A stretch of DNA of 64,000 nt from NCBI GenBank assembly GCA_009649675.1, contig WJPL01000001.1:1260469-1324468 (forward strand), given 5' to 3'. Source of the stretch: Alphaproteobacteria bacterium HT1-32 (GTDB taxonomy: Bacteria; Pseudomonadota; Alphaproteobacteria; Rhodospirillales; HT1-32). Positions 37,318 to 46,538 of this stretch are shown here, piece after piece. A program made the position numbers and the translations under genes. Each line of letters opens with the position of its first letter. The stretch's first letter is position 1. The notes beneath the pieces were generated by a model that saw only the letters and a program-made list of their open reading frames with translations, was not told the DNA's origin and made no database searches.

Positions 37318-37531
37318 ACCTGCTATAGTGAACCGAAACTATCCACCGGCAACCCGGCAACCAGCCTCCGGATGCACCCCCTACCCTTGTTTTATCAGAT
37401 CCGAACCGACAACAGCATTTGCCGATTTCCCGCTCCCCGCAAGGAACCTATCGCAATCCTGATGCAGAATGGCAATATTCTTGTGATGACAAATGATAAA
37501 ACCCTTCCGACAGGACAGACGAGGGCAGACC

Positions 37532-38212
37532 ATGGAAAACCTGAAAACAATCGATACCTGGATATTTGACCTCGATAACACGCTGTATCCGGCGGAATGC
37601 AATCTGTTCGCGCAGATTGACGTTCGCATGAAAGCCTTCATCGCTCAGGCTCTCGGCATGTCGGAGGATGAGGCCTTCATCCTCCAGAAAAAATATTTCC
37701 GGGAGCATGGCACCACGCTGCGCGGCCTGATGGACAATCACGGCATTACCCCCGGTGACTTTCTCGATTTCGTGCATGACATCGACCATTCGGTCCTGCC
37801 CTGCCTGCCGGAGCTGGGGGCTGCCCTGGCGAAATTGCCCGGACGGCGGCTGATTTTCACCAACGGCACAGTCCATCACGCCCGGGGTGTCATGGCAGCA
37901 CTGGGGGTCGGAGATCATTTCGAGGATATTTTTGACATCGTCGCCGCCGACTATCTGCCGAAACCAAATCCTGCGCCTTATGCCCGGCTGATTGCCAGTC
38001 ATGCGATCATCCCGGAACGGGCCATCCTGTTTGAAGATATCGCCAAGAACCTGAAACCGGCCAAGGCACTGGGCATGCAGACCGTGTTCCTGAAAACAGA
38101 CACCCGCTGGGCGCATCCGGAAGGCGACGTCGATTATATCGACCACGAAATTGACAATCTACAGGTCTGGCTGGATCAGGCAATCGACAGTCTGAACAGC
38201 CACCCGACTTGA
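37532..38212 (+). CDS. HAD-family pyrimidine 5'-nucleotidase
   Basis: 226 residues. HAD motif I is [13 protein letters not shown], motif II is LIFTNGT, the motif III Lys and motif IV follow ([34 protein letters not shown]). This matches the SDT1/PHM8-like pyrimidine nucleotidase subfamily, which dephosphorylates UMP/CMP or related phosphates. The start at 37532 is behind GAGGGCAG; the in-frame ATG at 37493 is less likely. It leads a plus-strand unit with dapD, dapE and a membrane protein, an arrangement common in alphaproteobacteria. Confidence 0.88.
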   Translation: MENLKTIDTWIFDLDNTLYPAECNLFAQIDVRMKAFIAQALGMSEDEAFILQKKYFREHGTTLRGLMDNHGITPGDFLDFVHDIDHSVLPCLPELGAALAKLPGRRLIFTNGTVHHARGVMAALGVGDHFEDIFDIVAADYLPKPNPAPYARLIASHAIIPERAILFEDIAKNLKPAKALGMQTVFLKTDTRWAHPEGDVDYIDHEIDNLQVWLDQAIDSLNSHPT

Positions 38213-38280
38213 CGGGGATTGCCGGTTCCGCCACTCTCCCGCCGCCGCAGAAACCTTCACAGACGAGAGCGATTCAGATC

Positions 38281-39141
38281 ATGAGCAATGCACAAATTCA
38301 GGCGATTATCGAAAAGGCCTGGGACAACCGCGACAGTGTCAGCACCACAACCGGTGGCGAAATCCGTGACGCCGTGGAATCCGCGCTTGGTCTGATGGAC
38401 TCCGGTGCCGCCCGTGTAGCGGAAAAAGGTGCCGGCGGCTGGGTCGTCAATCAGTGGCTGAAAAAGGCTGTTCTGCTGAGTTTTCGCCTGACCCCGACCA
38501 CCGTCATCAATGGTGGCCCGACAAATGATGGACTGGGCGACAGCGTCTGGTACGACAAGGTGCCCTCGAAATTCTCCGGCTGGGATGATGCCCGGTTCGC
38601 CAGCGCCGGTTTCCGCGCCGTGCCGAACTGCGTGGTACGCAAATCCGCCTATATCGCGCCGAACGTGGTGCTGATGCCCTCTTTCGTCAATCTTGGTGCC
38701 TATGTCGATGAAGGCACGATGATCGACACCTGGGCGACCGTCGGTTCCTGTGCCCAGATTGGCAAAAACTGTCACATTTCCGGCGGTGCCGGTATCGCCG
38801 GCGTGCTGGAGCCGCTGCAGGCCGACCCGGTCATCATCGAAGATAACTGCTTCATCGGTGCCCGCGCCGAAGTGGCAGAGGGTGTCATCGTCGAAGAAGG
38901 CTCGGTGCTGTCCATGGGTGTCTATATCGGCGCTTCAACCAAGATCATCGATCGCGCCACCGGCGAGGTCATGTATGGCCGCGTACCGGCCTATTCCGTG
39001 GTCGTATCAGGCACAACCCCGGGCAAGCCACTTCCGGACGGAACAGCCGGACCGGGCCTGTATTGTGCGGTTATCGTCAAGCGTGTCGATGAAAAGACCC
39101 GCTCAAAGACATCCGTCAACGAGCTGCTGCGCGGCGTATAA
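38281..39141 (+). CDS. dapD: 2,3,4,5-tetrahydropyridine-2,6-dicarboxylate N-succinyltransferase
   Basis: 286 residues, standard DapD length. The C-terminal half is a left-handed beta-helix of hexapeptide repeats ([45 protein letters not shown]). The enzyme (EC 2.3.1.117) uses succinyl-CoA in the succinylase branch of diaminopimelate/lysine synthesis. The ATG at 38281 matches the conserved N-terminus; the longer frame from 38209 is not needed. Its stop shares one base with the dapE start (TAATG), showing coupling. Confidence 0.96.
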   Translation: MSNAQIQAIIEKAWDNRDSVSTTTGGEIRDAVESALGLMDSGAARVAEKGAGGWVVNQWLKKAVLLSFRLTPTTVINGGPTNDGLGDSVWYDKVPSKFSGWDDARFASAGFRAVPNCVVRKSAYIAPNVVLMPSFVNLGAYVDEGTMIDTWATVGSCAQIGKNCHISGGAGIAGVLEPLQADPVIIEDNCFIGARAEVAEGVIVEEGSVLSMGVYIGASTKIIDRATGEVMYGRVPAYSVVVSGTTPGKPLPDGTAGPGLYCAVIVKRVDEKTRSKTSVNELLRGV

Positions 39142-40292
39142 TGAGCGTCATCGTCGATCCGGTCGCGTTTTCACAGACCCTGATCCGCTGCCCCAGTGTC
39201 ACACCGGCTGAAGGCGGGGCACTGACCACGCTGAAGACACAGCTGGAGGATCTGGGGTTCACGGGCCATCTGGTTTCCTTCTCGGAGGAGGGCACGCCGG
39301 ACGTCGAGAACCTCTATGCCCGCATCGGCACCGGTGGCCGGAACTTCTGTTTTGCCGGGCATACGGATGTGGTGCCGGTCGGCGATGCAGGCGCCTGGGA
39401 TGATGATCCCTTCGCCGCTGTCATCCGCGACGGTGTTCTGTATGGCCGGGGTGCGGCAGACATGAAGGCGGCGATTGCCGCTTTCACCGCCGCGACTTCG
39501 GGTTTTCTGGCCGATAATCCGGGCTTTGATGAAAGCATCAGCTACCTGATCACCGGTGACGAGGAAGGCCCCTCGGTCAATGGCACCGTCAAGCTGCTGA
39601 AATGGGCCAACGACCGGGGCGAGAAATTTGATCTCTGTGTTGTCGGTGAGCCGACCAACCCGAACGATCTCGGTGACATGATCAAGATCGGCCGCCGCGG
39701 TTCAATGAACAGCTATATCACTGTCCACGGCACCCAGGGTCATATTGCCTATCCGCATCTCGCCGATAACCCGATCCCGCGACTGGTCCGGATGCTTGAT
39801 GCCCTGATTTCCGAGCCACTGGATGACGGCAATGAGCATTTCGATGCGTCCAGCCTGCAGATATCGACGGTTGATGTTGGCAATCCGACGACAAACATCA
39901 TCCCGTCCCGCGCCAGTGCGGTCTTCAATATCCGCTTCAACGATATGCATTCCAGCGCCAGCCTGATCAAATGGTGTCGCGAAAAATTGGATTCAGTCGG
40001 CGGAAAGTACGATTTCCGGGTCGAGGTTTCCGGTGAAAGCTTCATCACGCCGCCGGGTATGCTCAGCGATCTGATGAGTGGCGCGATTGAGGATGTTCTG
40101 GGCCGCAAACCTGAACTCTCGACAACCGGTGGAACGTCGGATGCCCGGTTCATTCACCACTATTGCCCGGTCGCCGAGTTTGGGCTGATCGGCCGGACCA
40201 TGCACAAGGTGAATGAACAGGCTGATGTCTCGGATATCGAGGCGCTGGCAAAAATCTACCGGCGGATGCTTGATCGTTTTTTCCACTCATGA
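39141..40292 (+). CDS. dapE: Succinyl-diaminopimelate desuccinylase
   Basis: 383 residues of the M20 metallopeptidase family. Metal-site motifs are [27 protein letters not shown], and the catalytic [22 protein letters not shown] contributes a later ligand region. It removes succinate from N-succinyl-LL-diaminopimelate (EC 3.5.1.18), directly after dapD in the pathway. It overlaps dapD by one base and the following membrane-protein gene by four bases (ATGA). Confidence 0.96.
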   Translation: MSVIVDPVAFSQTLIRCPSVTPAEGGALTTLKTQLEDLGFTGHLVSFSEEGTPDVENLYARIGTGGRNFCFAGHTDVVPVGDAGAWDDDPFAAVIRDGVLYGRGAADMKAAIAAFTAATSGFLADNPGFDESISYLITGDEEGPSVNGTVKLLKWANDRGEKFDLCVVGEPTNPNDLGDMIKIGRRGSMNSYITVHGTQGHIAYPHLADNPIPRLVRMLDALISEPLDDGNEHFDASSLQISTVDVGNPTTNIIPSRASAVFNIRFNDMHSSASLIKWCREKLDSVGGKYDFRVEVSGESFITPPGMLSDLMSGAIEDVLGRKPELSTTGGTSDARFIHHYCPVAEFGLIGRTMHKVNEQADVSDIEALAKIYRRMLDRFFHS

Positions 40293-40861
40293 TGATCACC
40301 CTGCCCGAGGTGACCGCGGCAATTCACGGCGTTGGCCGCCTGTTGCGTCTGGACACCTCCGGCTACAGCTTTCTGGACACCAGTCGCCGCGGATTCTTCA
40401 TGTCCTTCTGGGCGGCGGTTTTCATTCTGCCCGGAATTTTTGTTCTCGGACGGTTTGATCCGGGCACAGAACAACTGGAGGTTCATCCCTTCCGGTTTCT
40501 GTCGGTAACCGCCATCCATTACGTTCTGAGCTGGGTCGCCTACCCGCTGGTCATGTGGCATATCGCCGAGCGGCTGGACCGCCTGAACCGTTACGTTCTC
40601 TACATCGTCGCCTATAACTGGGCGGGCGTCCTGCAGATTGCCATTCTCGTCGCCATCGAAACGGTCGGCCAGACCGGTCTGCTGCCGGCCGGCTTCATCA
40701 ACCTGGTGAGCTTCGTGGCAATCGTCACTCTGGTGGTCTGGGGTGGCTATATCGCCCGGACAGCACTGGACGTTACCATACCGGTCGCCGTCGCACTGGT
40801 CGGGTTTGAGATTCTCCTCGCCGTGTCGCTGTTTCAGATCAAGGCGATGCTGATCTACTGA
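40289..40861 (+). CDS. Conserved inner-membrane protein of unknown function
   Basis: 190 residues with about five hydrophobic stretches: [67 protein letters not shown] and [17 protein letters not shown]. It is translationally coupled to dapE by a four-base overlap. I do not recognise a named family; the layout is reminiscent of short Yip1-like proteins. Its fixed place behind dapE in related genomes would point to envelope or cell-wall function, but that is inference. Confidence 0.75.
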   Translation: MMITLPEVTAAIHGVGRLLRLDTSGYSFLDTSRRGFFMSFWAAVFILPGIFVLGRFDPGTEQLEVHPFRFLSVTAIHYVLSWVAYPLVMWHIAERLDRLNRYVLYIVAYNWAGVLQIAILVAIETVGQTGLLPAGFINLVSFVAIVTLVVWGGYIARTALDVTIPVAVALVGFEILLAVSLFQIKAMLIY

Positions 40862-40864
40862 CCG

Positions 40865-41911
40865 TCAGGCCCTGCGCGGAATCGCCACCCAGTAGTCAAA
40901 ATCGAGAACGACAGCGTCATGGGCCTCCTCAGCCCCCGGGAAATCAACACAGGGATGGTTCTTCGCTGCAACCAGTCTCAGGCGCAGCGCGCCGAGGTCA
41001 TCGCGGCCCGGCAGCGGTGCCGTCTCCAGCACTTCTGTCCAGGCATAGACCGTGTCACCGGCAAAAATCGGCGCGACATGGCGGCCACCATTGATGGCGA
41101 TGATCCGCTGTGCGTTCTCCAGACCGTTGAAGCTGAGGCCGCGTGCCAGACTGATGACATGCCCGCCATAAACCAGCCGCCTGCCAAACCGGTTGCCCGA
41201 AGCTGCATGCTGATCGAAATGAACCTTTGCCGTGTTCTGATACAGCCGGGTTGCGATCATGTGATCGGCTTCCTCAACCGTCATGCCATCGACATGATCG
41301 ATTCTCTCACCCGCGGCATAATCTTCAAACAGGTGGGGCGATCCGGCCATCAACGGATCATAACCTTTACCGGAAAATCCGGACTGATCTGCCAGACTGT
41401 CTGCACTGACAGTCTTTGCCAGTTCAGGCACCAGCGCTGACGGGGCCGGACTGGCCGGATCCCGTTTCTGCACCATGACCCAGCGAACATAGGACAGCAC
41501 TTCCTCACCCCGCTGGTTACGGCCGGTGGTCCGTACATAAACCACCCCGGTCTTGCCGCTGGAGTTCTCTTTCAGGCCGATCACCTCCGACGACGCCGTC
41601 AGACTGTCTCCCGGATAAACGGGAACTCCGAACCGTCCCTCGGCATAGCCAAGATTGGCCACCGCGTTCAGGGAGACATCGGGTACGGTTTTGCCGAATA
41701 CGGTATGGAAGACCAGCAGGTCATCCAACGGCGCCTGTGACAGACCGCAGGTCGCGGCAAAACTGTCAGCGGATTGCAGGGCAAAGCGACTGCCATATAG
41801 GGCGGTATAGAGCGAGGCGTCACCACTGGTCAGTGTCCGGGGCGTTGCATGGATCAGCTGCTGGCCAGGTGTGAAATCTTCGAAAAAATTGCCGGTGGAG
41901 GTCTTGGTCAT
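40865..41911 (-). CDS. mch: Mesaconyl-CoA (beta-methylmalyl-CoA) hydratase, tandem MaoC
   Basis: 348 residues made of two MaoC-like hot-dog domains (about 8-155 and 185-340). Conserved stretches such as FGKTVPDVSLNAVANLGYAEGRFG, VIGLKENSSGKTGVVYVRT, HVDGMTVEEADHMIATRLYQNTAKVHF and YGGHVISLARGLSFNGL closely match the mesaconyl-CoA hydratase I know from Rhodobacter. It interconverts mesaconyl-C1-CoA and beta-methylmalyl-CoA in the ethylmalonyl-CoA pathway for acetate assimilation. A CitE-like lyase gene lies ten bases upstream in the same operon. Other pathway genes (ccr, ecm, msd) are not in this window. Confidence 0.92.
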   Translation of the reverse strand: MTKTSTGNFFEDFTPGQQLIHATPRTLTSGDASLYTALYGSRFALQSADSFAATCGLSQAPLDDLLVFHTVFGKTVPDVSLNAVANLGYAEGRFGVPVYPGDSLTASSEVIGLKENSSGKTGVVYVRTTGRNQRGEEVLSYVRWVMVQKRDPASPAPSALVPELAKTVSADSLADQSGFSGKGYDPLMAGSPHLFEDYAAGERIDHVDGMTVEEADHMIATRLYQNTAKVHFDQHAASGNRFGRRLVYGGHVISLARGLSFNGLENAQRIIAINGGRHVAPIFAGDTVYAWTEVLETAPLPGRDDLGALRLRLVAAKNHPCVDFPGAEEAHDAVVLDFDYWVAIPRRA

Positions 41912-41921
41912 GATGGATTCC

Positions 41922-42797
41922 TCAGGACTGCATCTTCGTGATCATGTCGGCCAGCCCGACAACCCGCCGGGCATTCTCGACATGCAGATTCTCGACCAGC
42001 TTGCCGCCAACGACCACAACGCCCTTGCCCTCGGCCGCCGCCGCTGCATGGGCTTCGATTATCCGGTATGACCAGGTGACTTCCTCCTCCGTCGGGCCAA
42101 AGGTCGCGTTCGCGGCATCAATGGTTTTCGGATGGATCAGCGTCTTGCCGTCAAATCCCAGTTCCAGCCCCTGACGGCAGGAAACGACAAAGCCTTCATC
42201 ATCCGCAAGATCGAGATACACGCCGTCAAGAATGGCAAGCCCGTAGGCCCGGGCGGCGAGGACGCTGAGATTAAGCGAGGTCATGAACGGCATCCGCTCA
42301 GGCGTATGCAGACAATGCAGGTCTTTCGCCAGATCCGATGTTCCCATGACAAAGCCACCAAGACGGGGCGTTGAACGGGCGATATCGAGCGCGTTCAGAA
42401 CCCCGAGCGGTGTCTCGATCATGCACCAGATGGCCATGTCCTTCGGAGCACCGCTGGCATCCAGAATGGCCTCGGCCTTGCGCACCATATCGCCGCTTTC
42501 CACCTTCGGCAGCAACACACCCTGCGCCGGCATCTTCGCCACAGCGGCAATATCGCCCTGTCCCCATTCCGTCTCCAGACCATTGGTGCGCACCAGAATC
42601 TCCCGCAGGCCATAGCCGCCACCGGCCAGTGCTTCGGCGACCAGCCTGCGTGCTTCCAGCTTGGCATCCGGCGCAACCGCATCCTCGAAATCGAGAATCA
42701 GACCGTCAGCGGCAAGGCTGCGGCCTTTTTCCATCGCGCGGGCGTTCGAGCCCGGCATGTAAAGGACGGACCGACGGGGACGGGCAGTGGCAGCCAT
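41922..42797 (-). CDS. CitE-like CoA ester lyase/thioesterase (malyl-CoA family)
   Basis: 291 residues, TIM-barrel HpcH/HpaI-citrate-lyase-beta family: RRSVLYMPGSNARAMEKG, DGLILDFEDAVAPDAKLEARR, RTNGLETEWG, MIETPLGVLNALDIA, GTSDLAKDL and GFDGKTLIHPKTI. The metal-binding Glu/Asp pair is present. The sequence looks closer to the shorter Mcl2-type (3S)-malyl-CoA thioesterase/CitE-like branch than to the longer Mcl1 lyase. With the adjacent mesaconyl-CoA hydratase it probably acts on malyl-CoA or beta-methylmalyl-CoA. The precise reaction (lyase or thioesterase) is unresolved. Confidence 0.85.
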   Translation of the reverse strand: MAATARPRRSVLYMPGSNARAMEKGRSLAADGLILDFEDAVAPDAKLEARRLVAEALAGGGYGLREILVRTNGLETEWGQGDIAAVAKMPAQGVLLPKVESGDMVRKAEAILDASGAPKDMAIWCMIETPLGVLNALDIARSTPRLGGFVMGTSDLAKDLHCLHTPERMPFMTSLNLSVLAARAYGLAILDGVYLDLADDEGFVVSCRQGLELGFDGKTLIHPKTIDAANATFGPTEEEVTWSYRIIEAHAAAAAEGKGVVVVGGKLVENLHVENARRVVGLADMITKMQS

Positions 42798-42897
42798 AGG
42801 AAATTCTCCGGTAATTGTTCATTGCAGCACTATGTAATGCGCGAGAAGATGTGCCATGCTTGATCCCCTGCGCCAACCGTGAAACTGGCTTTCCGTT

Positions 42898-43728
42898 TTG
42901 AAAATACTCTCCCTGCATTCCGCCGTCGCCTACGGGCGCGTCGGAAATTCTGCGCTCACCATTCCTCTGGCCGCCGTCGGATGTGAAGTCATCCCGCTGA
43001 ACACCACCCGCCTTGCCCATCATCCCGGATATGGTCCCTGGTGTGGTCGCATTGAGGAGACTCAGGTTCTGTCGGAAATGGTTGAGGCGCTGGCGAATAT
43101 CGGATTGTTCGACCGCATTGACGGTCTGCTGTCGGGATATCTCGGCAGTGGTGGAAATGCCGAACCGGTCTTCTCCGCACGACGTTATCTGCGCCGGGGC
43201 GCCCCCTGGCTCTGCGATCCGGTCATTGGTGACTTCGATACCGGAATCTATGTGCAGCCGGATGTGATCAGCGCCATTCGTGACCAGCTTGCCCCACAGG
43301 CCGACATCATGACCCCGAATGCCTTCGAGCTTGGCATTCTGACGAGCATGCCAACCGACACAGCCGAAGCCGCCCTGTCCGCCGCCCGCAGCCTGATTGG
43401 TGGCGGCCCGAAAGTCATCGCCGTAACCACCGCACCGGTGGCTGCCGACCGGACCGGGGTGCTGCTGGTTTCCGCCGACAGCGCCACCCTGATGACGACC
43501 CCCGTGATCTCGGTCGATGTAAAGGGGACCGGCGATCTGTTTGCCGGGCATCTGCTGGCCGGAATCATCAGCGGCATGGCACCGGCTGACAGCTGTCAGG
43601 CGGCCATCGGGCGACTTTACATGGCGCTGCGGCTGACCGAACAGCTGAAGGCCGATGAACTGATGGTGCTCGACCCGGCCAGCAATCCGGCACTTGATCT
43701 GACAATGGTCGAGCGAACCACGCTTTAG
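42898..43728 (+). CDS. pdxY: Pyridoxal kinase
   Basis: 276 residues of the ribokinase-like PdxK/PdxY family. The N-terminus KILSLHSAVAYGRVGNSALTIPLAAVG and the C-terminal anion hole with catalytic Asp, DVKGTGDLFAGHLLAG, are typical. It phosphorylates pyridoxal with ATP to form PLP (EC 2.7.1.35). The conserved N-terminus begins at TTG 42898, and no better ATG lies upstream, so this is a rare TTG start. It is divergent from the malyl-CoA operon with a 100-base gap. Confidence 0.92.
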   Translation: MKILSLHSAVAYGRVGNSALTIPLAAVGCEVIPLNTTRLAHHPGYGPWCGRIEETQVLSEMVEALANIGLFDRIDGLLSGYLGSGGNAEPVFSARRYLRRGAPWLCDPVIGDFDTGIYVQPDVISAIRDQLAPQADIMTPNAFELGILTSMPTDTAEAALSAARSLIGGGPKVIAVTTAPVAADRTGVLLVSADSATLMTTPVISVDVKGTGDLFAGHLLAGIISGMAPADSCQAAIGRLYMALRLTEQLKADELMVLDPASNPALDLTMVERTTL

Positions 43729-43794
43729 CCGCACCGGCGGACGTTACCGCAGGTTCCTGTCTCATGGCCCCTGGAGAGGCATAAGCCGGGCTGC

Positions 43795-44856
43795 CTATGC
43801 GTAGGTATCAATCAGCAGGCCCGTCAGTTTGTTGCCGCCCAGAAAAGGCTGATAGAAATCGGTGTAGTTGGATTGCGTGCTGGCCAGTGAATTCAGCACA
43901 AACACGGCGCGCTGAAAATCAGCCTGTACGCCGGCCTGATTCTCAAATCCGGCGAGCGCCGCTTCACGCAGCAGGTCGAAGACTTCTTCCTGCTTGTCTT
44001 CAATCAGGGCATCAATGCGGTCTGCCGCGTTTTGCGCCTGTGTCTGTTCGGATTCGAGACGCAGCACCTCACGCTCGAAAATCTCACGTGCCGTCGCCAC
44101 ATCGGCAGCGGCCAGCGTGCGCCCGGCCCCGGTCGAGAAATCATAAAAGAAAGCATTGAGAACACCGAGACCACCACGGTTCACTGTTCCGGTATAGCTC
44201 GTTTCTGACGCCAGCCCGGCATCCACCGTGAAGCCGACATTCGTGCCGTCAAAACTGTCCAGCTGTACACCCTTGACGGAAAAGGCATCTCCCAGACTGT
44301 CATTGGGATAGGACTCGTAAAGGCGCAGTGAATCCGAGTTGAATTCCGGGATGAACAGCCCGCCACCATCATTCGTGACGTAATAATCACTGGCCAGAAA
44401 AGACCCGGTGACCGTCCGGGTGTGGCCGAACTGGTCGAAGGCATAGGTTGTCTGGTTGTTCTGAAATGTGGCACGCCCGACATTGCCGCTCAGCTCACCC
44501 GATGAGGCGATGGAAAATATCTCGGCCAGCGTGTCGTCGAAACGGCTGGCGTAAAAATCCGGGTCATTCGCAGCATTCTCGACATCGATTTTCAGCTGGA
44601 ACAGCAGGGGCCGGATTTCATCGGCATTGTTCAGTGCAATCTCGATCGCGGATTCCGCCAGAATGGCGTCGATCTTCAGGGTTTGCAGCCGCTGCTGCTC
44701 TTCCTCGGCAACCGTGGACTGGCGCTCAAACGCCGCGGCGTTCGTCGCCGACGTTTCCTCCAGACGTTCCTGAAACGAGATCCGGAGTGAATCCAGAATC
44801 AGCGAATTGGATACCGTCGGCAGGAGGCCGCTGTTATTGAGCACCGTTTCAACCAA
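43795..44856 (-). CDS. Orphan protein with helical ends and beta-rich centre
   Basis: 353 residues. I do not recognise a family. The first 110 residues (QERLEETSATNAAAFERQ, EEEQQRLQTLKIDAILAES) and the last 120 (AREIFEREVLRLESEQTQAQNAADRIDALIEDKQEEVFDLLREA) are amphipathic helices with coiled-coil character. The middle (about 125-225) is rich in beta-prone, Gly/Asn/Asp/Tyr-containing sequence. There is no signal peptide, no membrane segment and no cysteine that I can find. This is the plan of flagellin- or hook-type filament proteins, but the conserved flagellin ends are not obvious. Monocistronic between pdxY (convergent) and an 'esterase-like phytase' gene. Confidence 0.7.
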   Translation of the reverse strand: MVETVLNNSGLLPTVSNSLILDSLRISFQERLEETSATNAAAFERQSTVAEEEQQRLQTLKIDAILAESAIEIALNNADEIRPLLFQLKIDVENAANDPDFYASRFDDTLAEIFSIASSGELSGNVGRATFQNNQTTYAFDQFGHTRTVTGSFLASDYYVTNDGGGLFIPEFNSDSLRLYESYPNDSLGDAFSVKGVQLDSFDGTNVGFTVDAGLASETSYTGTVNRGGLGVLNAFFYDFSTGAGRTLAAADVATAREIFEREVLRLESEQTQAQNAADRIDALIEDKQEEVFDLLREAALAGFENQAGVQADFQRAVFVLNSLASTQSNYTDFYQPFLGGNKLTGLLIDTYA

Positions 44857-44948
44857 GCGATAACGCTCCGGAAAAGCTGAAATCTTAACCGGATGTTAAC
44901 ATATGGCCCGAGATTCGACCCAATGAATCAACCAACAGGGTTAACGGG

Positions 44949-45923
44949 TCAGTCCGCGGCCATTTCAAACAACATGAGATAAGTGCGTTGCAGGGCGGAA
45001 TAATTGTCGTCGGAGACCAGATAAACCATCTGCCGTCCGTCTTCCGTCACCCAGGTGCCGATACCTTCCATATTGTCGAAGGTCGCACCTGCATCGAGCC
45101 GGGCGATCTCCGGCCCGTCGATCACGGCACCGGCCCGGATGCTGTCCTGCGACAACCGCCTGATCCGTGATCCGATGCCGCCCCGCAGGCCAAATCGCCG
45201 CTCCAGCAACAGCACATCGCCGCCGGACAGGGTTGCCGCCCCGGTTGGCTTGAAGGTACCGGATGTGCGTACAGTGACGACATCCCATCCCTTCCGGTCA
45301 CTGATCCAGCCGACCACGCTGTCACCACGGCCAAAGTCCTCGGTAACCGCAAACAGCTTGCCGTTCTGCAGCAAAGTCAGCGCCTCAATGCCGCCATTTG
45401 ACGGGGCATCACCAATTTCATCCGGTGGCGGGATCACCGATGGCAACACCTGACCCGGCGGATAGGCCCAGAGCCGGTGATTGCGCTCAAAGGCAACAAT
45501 CATCGCCCCGTCGACACCAACCGCGACAGATTCCGCATCACGCTGCGAACTGCGTTCCAGCGGATGTCCCCGTTCATCCGCCAGCACGCCCAGTTCCGCT
45601 TTCGATATGCCGACCAGTTTCCCATCACGATAATCCGGTGTCATCACCACCCAGAAACCGTGATCGGAAAAGGCTGTAATCTCTTTCCCGTCCGGGCGGA
45701 TAGCCAGGGCCGACAGACCACCAAACCGGCGGTCTGACGACGTAAGGTCCAGCCCGCCCCGCCAGATCAGCCGGCCAAGTTCAGTCCGCGACAGGTCATC
45801 ACGAAACAGCGGTATCGGTTTGACGGTCAGGTCCAGCGAGTCAGCGGCTGACGGCGGGACCGTCAGCGCCAGAAGACAGGCCACCGCAAGCAGGGCGGTC
45901 AGCCATTTCCGGACAGGCCGCAT
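44949..45923 (-). CDS. Secreted 'esterase-like activity of phytase' family protein
   Basis: 324 residues. Signal peptide about 1-27 (LTVPPSAADS). The rest is a beta-propeller-like fold with RFGGLSALAIRPDGKEITAFSDHGFWVVM, QRDAESVAVGVDGAMIVAFERNHRLWAYP, NGGIEALTLLQNGKLFAVTE and FDNMEGIGTWVTEDGRQMVYLVSDDN, which match the phytase-esterase-like family (DUF4424-like neighbours, exact name recalled only as above). A phosphatase or esterase role in the periplasm is presumed from the family name, not shown. It follows a lipoprotein gene by nine bases and ends the argD operon. Confidence 0.82.
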   Translation of the reverse strand: MRPVRKWLTALLAVACLLALTVPPSAADSLDLTVKPIPLFRDDLSRTELGRLIWRGGLDLTSSDRRFGGLSALAIRPDGKEITAFSDHGFWVVMTPDYRDGKLVGISKAELGVLADERGHPLERSSQRDAESVAVGVDGAMIVAFERNHRLWAYPPGQVLPSVIPPPDEIGDAPSNGGIEALTLLQNGKLFAVTEDFGRGDSVVGWISDRKGWDVVTVRTSGTFKPTGAATLSGGDVLLLERRFGLRGGIGSRIRRLSQDSIRAGAVIDGPEIARLDAGATFDNMEGIGTWVTEDGRQMVYLVSDDNYSALQRTYLMLFEMAAD

Positions 45924-45932
45924 CGTCGCTGC

Positions 45933-46535
45933 TTACTGGAGATAGGGGCCGAGGTTCTTGTTGATCTCCGCGCTCATCCGCTCATCAAGGTCGCGGGCAA
46001 GGTCACGGGTCATGTCGTACCAGATCTGGTTGCGCTGGTTGACGGTGTAGTTCTCAGCCACCGTATGCGACCGTTTCACGGCCACCTCGACTTCCCCGAC
46101 AACATTGCCATTGGCGTTGATGATCTGAAGGGTTGCGCTGATTTGTGCCGTATAACGTTCCGACTGGTCGGTAGTGAAAGCACCCTTGATGCCTTTTGTG
46201 CCATCCAGCTTCTCTTCGACAGCCGAGGCGTCGACAATATTATAGCGCACACGGTTCGGGCCGCCGGCCATTTTCAGCCGGTCCTGCGCCCAGTTACGGG
46301 CGGTATCCGTCAGCGATACCGGAAACCGGTGGTCGACATTCGGATCGGTCAGCGGCGCCCGGTAAGTCGTCGAGATATCAATGGCAGAAGCAGACAGACT
46401 GATCTGCGGCTGCTGTGTGAAGCGGATATCCGGGTAGGACGGACCCTTCGGTGCCGCCGTGCAACCCGCCAGTACGGCAACAATCACACCGGCCATTAAC
46501 ATCGGAAGGCGGCGGGAGGCAATAAGACGGATCAT
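45933..46535 (-). CDS. Lipoprotein of unknown function
   Basis: 200 residues. The lipobox VLAGC (Cys25) follows a hydrophobic leader, so the mature protein is an envelope lipoprotein. The rest contains a YSIS-like beta stretch, an ARNWAQDRLKMAGG helix, and a C-terminal helical tail DLARDLDERMSAEINKNLGPYL. The overall style resembles small assembly-type lipoproteins (LptE/YajG-like), but no family can be named. It begins three bases after the hslO stop and is followed closely by the phytase-like gene, so all are in one transcript. Confidence 0.8.
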   Translation of the reverse strand: MIRLIASRRLPMLMAGVIVAVLAGCTAAPKGPSYPDIRFTQQPQISLSASAIDISTTYRAPLTDPNVDHRFPVSLTDTARNWAQDRLKMAGGPNRVRYNIVDASAVEEKLDGTKGIKGAFTTDQSERYTAQISATLQIINANGNVVGEVEVAVKRSHTVAENYTVNQRNQIWYDMTRDLARDLDERMSAEINKNLGPYLQ

Positions 46536-46538
46536 GGT

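Noticed and set aside
36013-37569. 518-codon open frame opposite the diguanylate cyclase
   Set aside because: Shadow of a high-GC gene. The GGDEF and PAS motifs are on the minus strand, and this frame also runs into the next real gene's leader.
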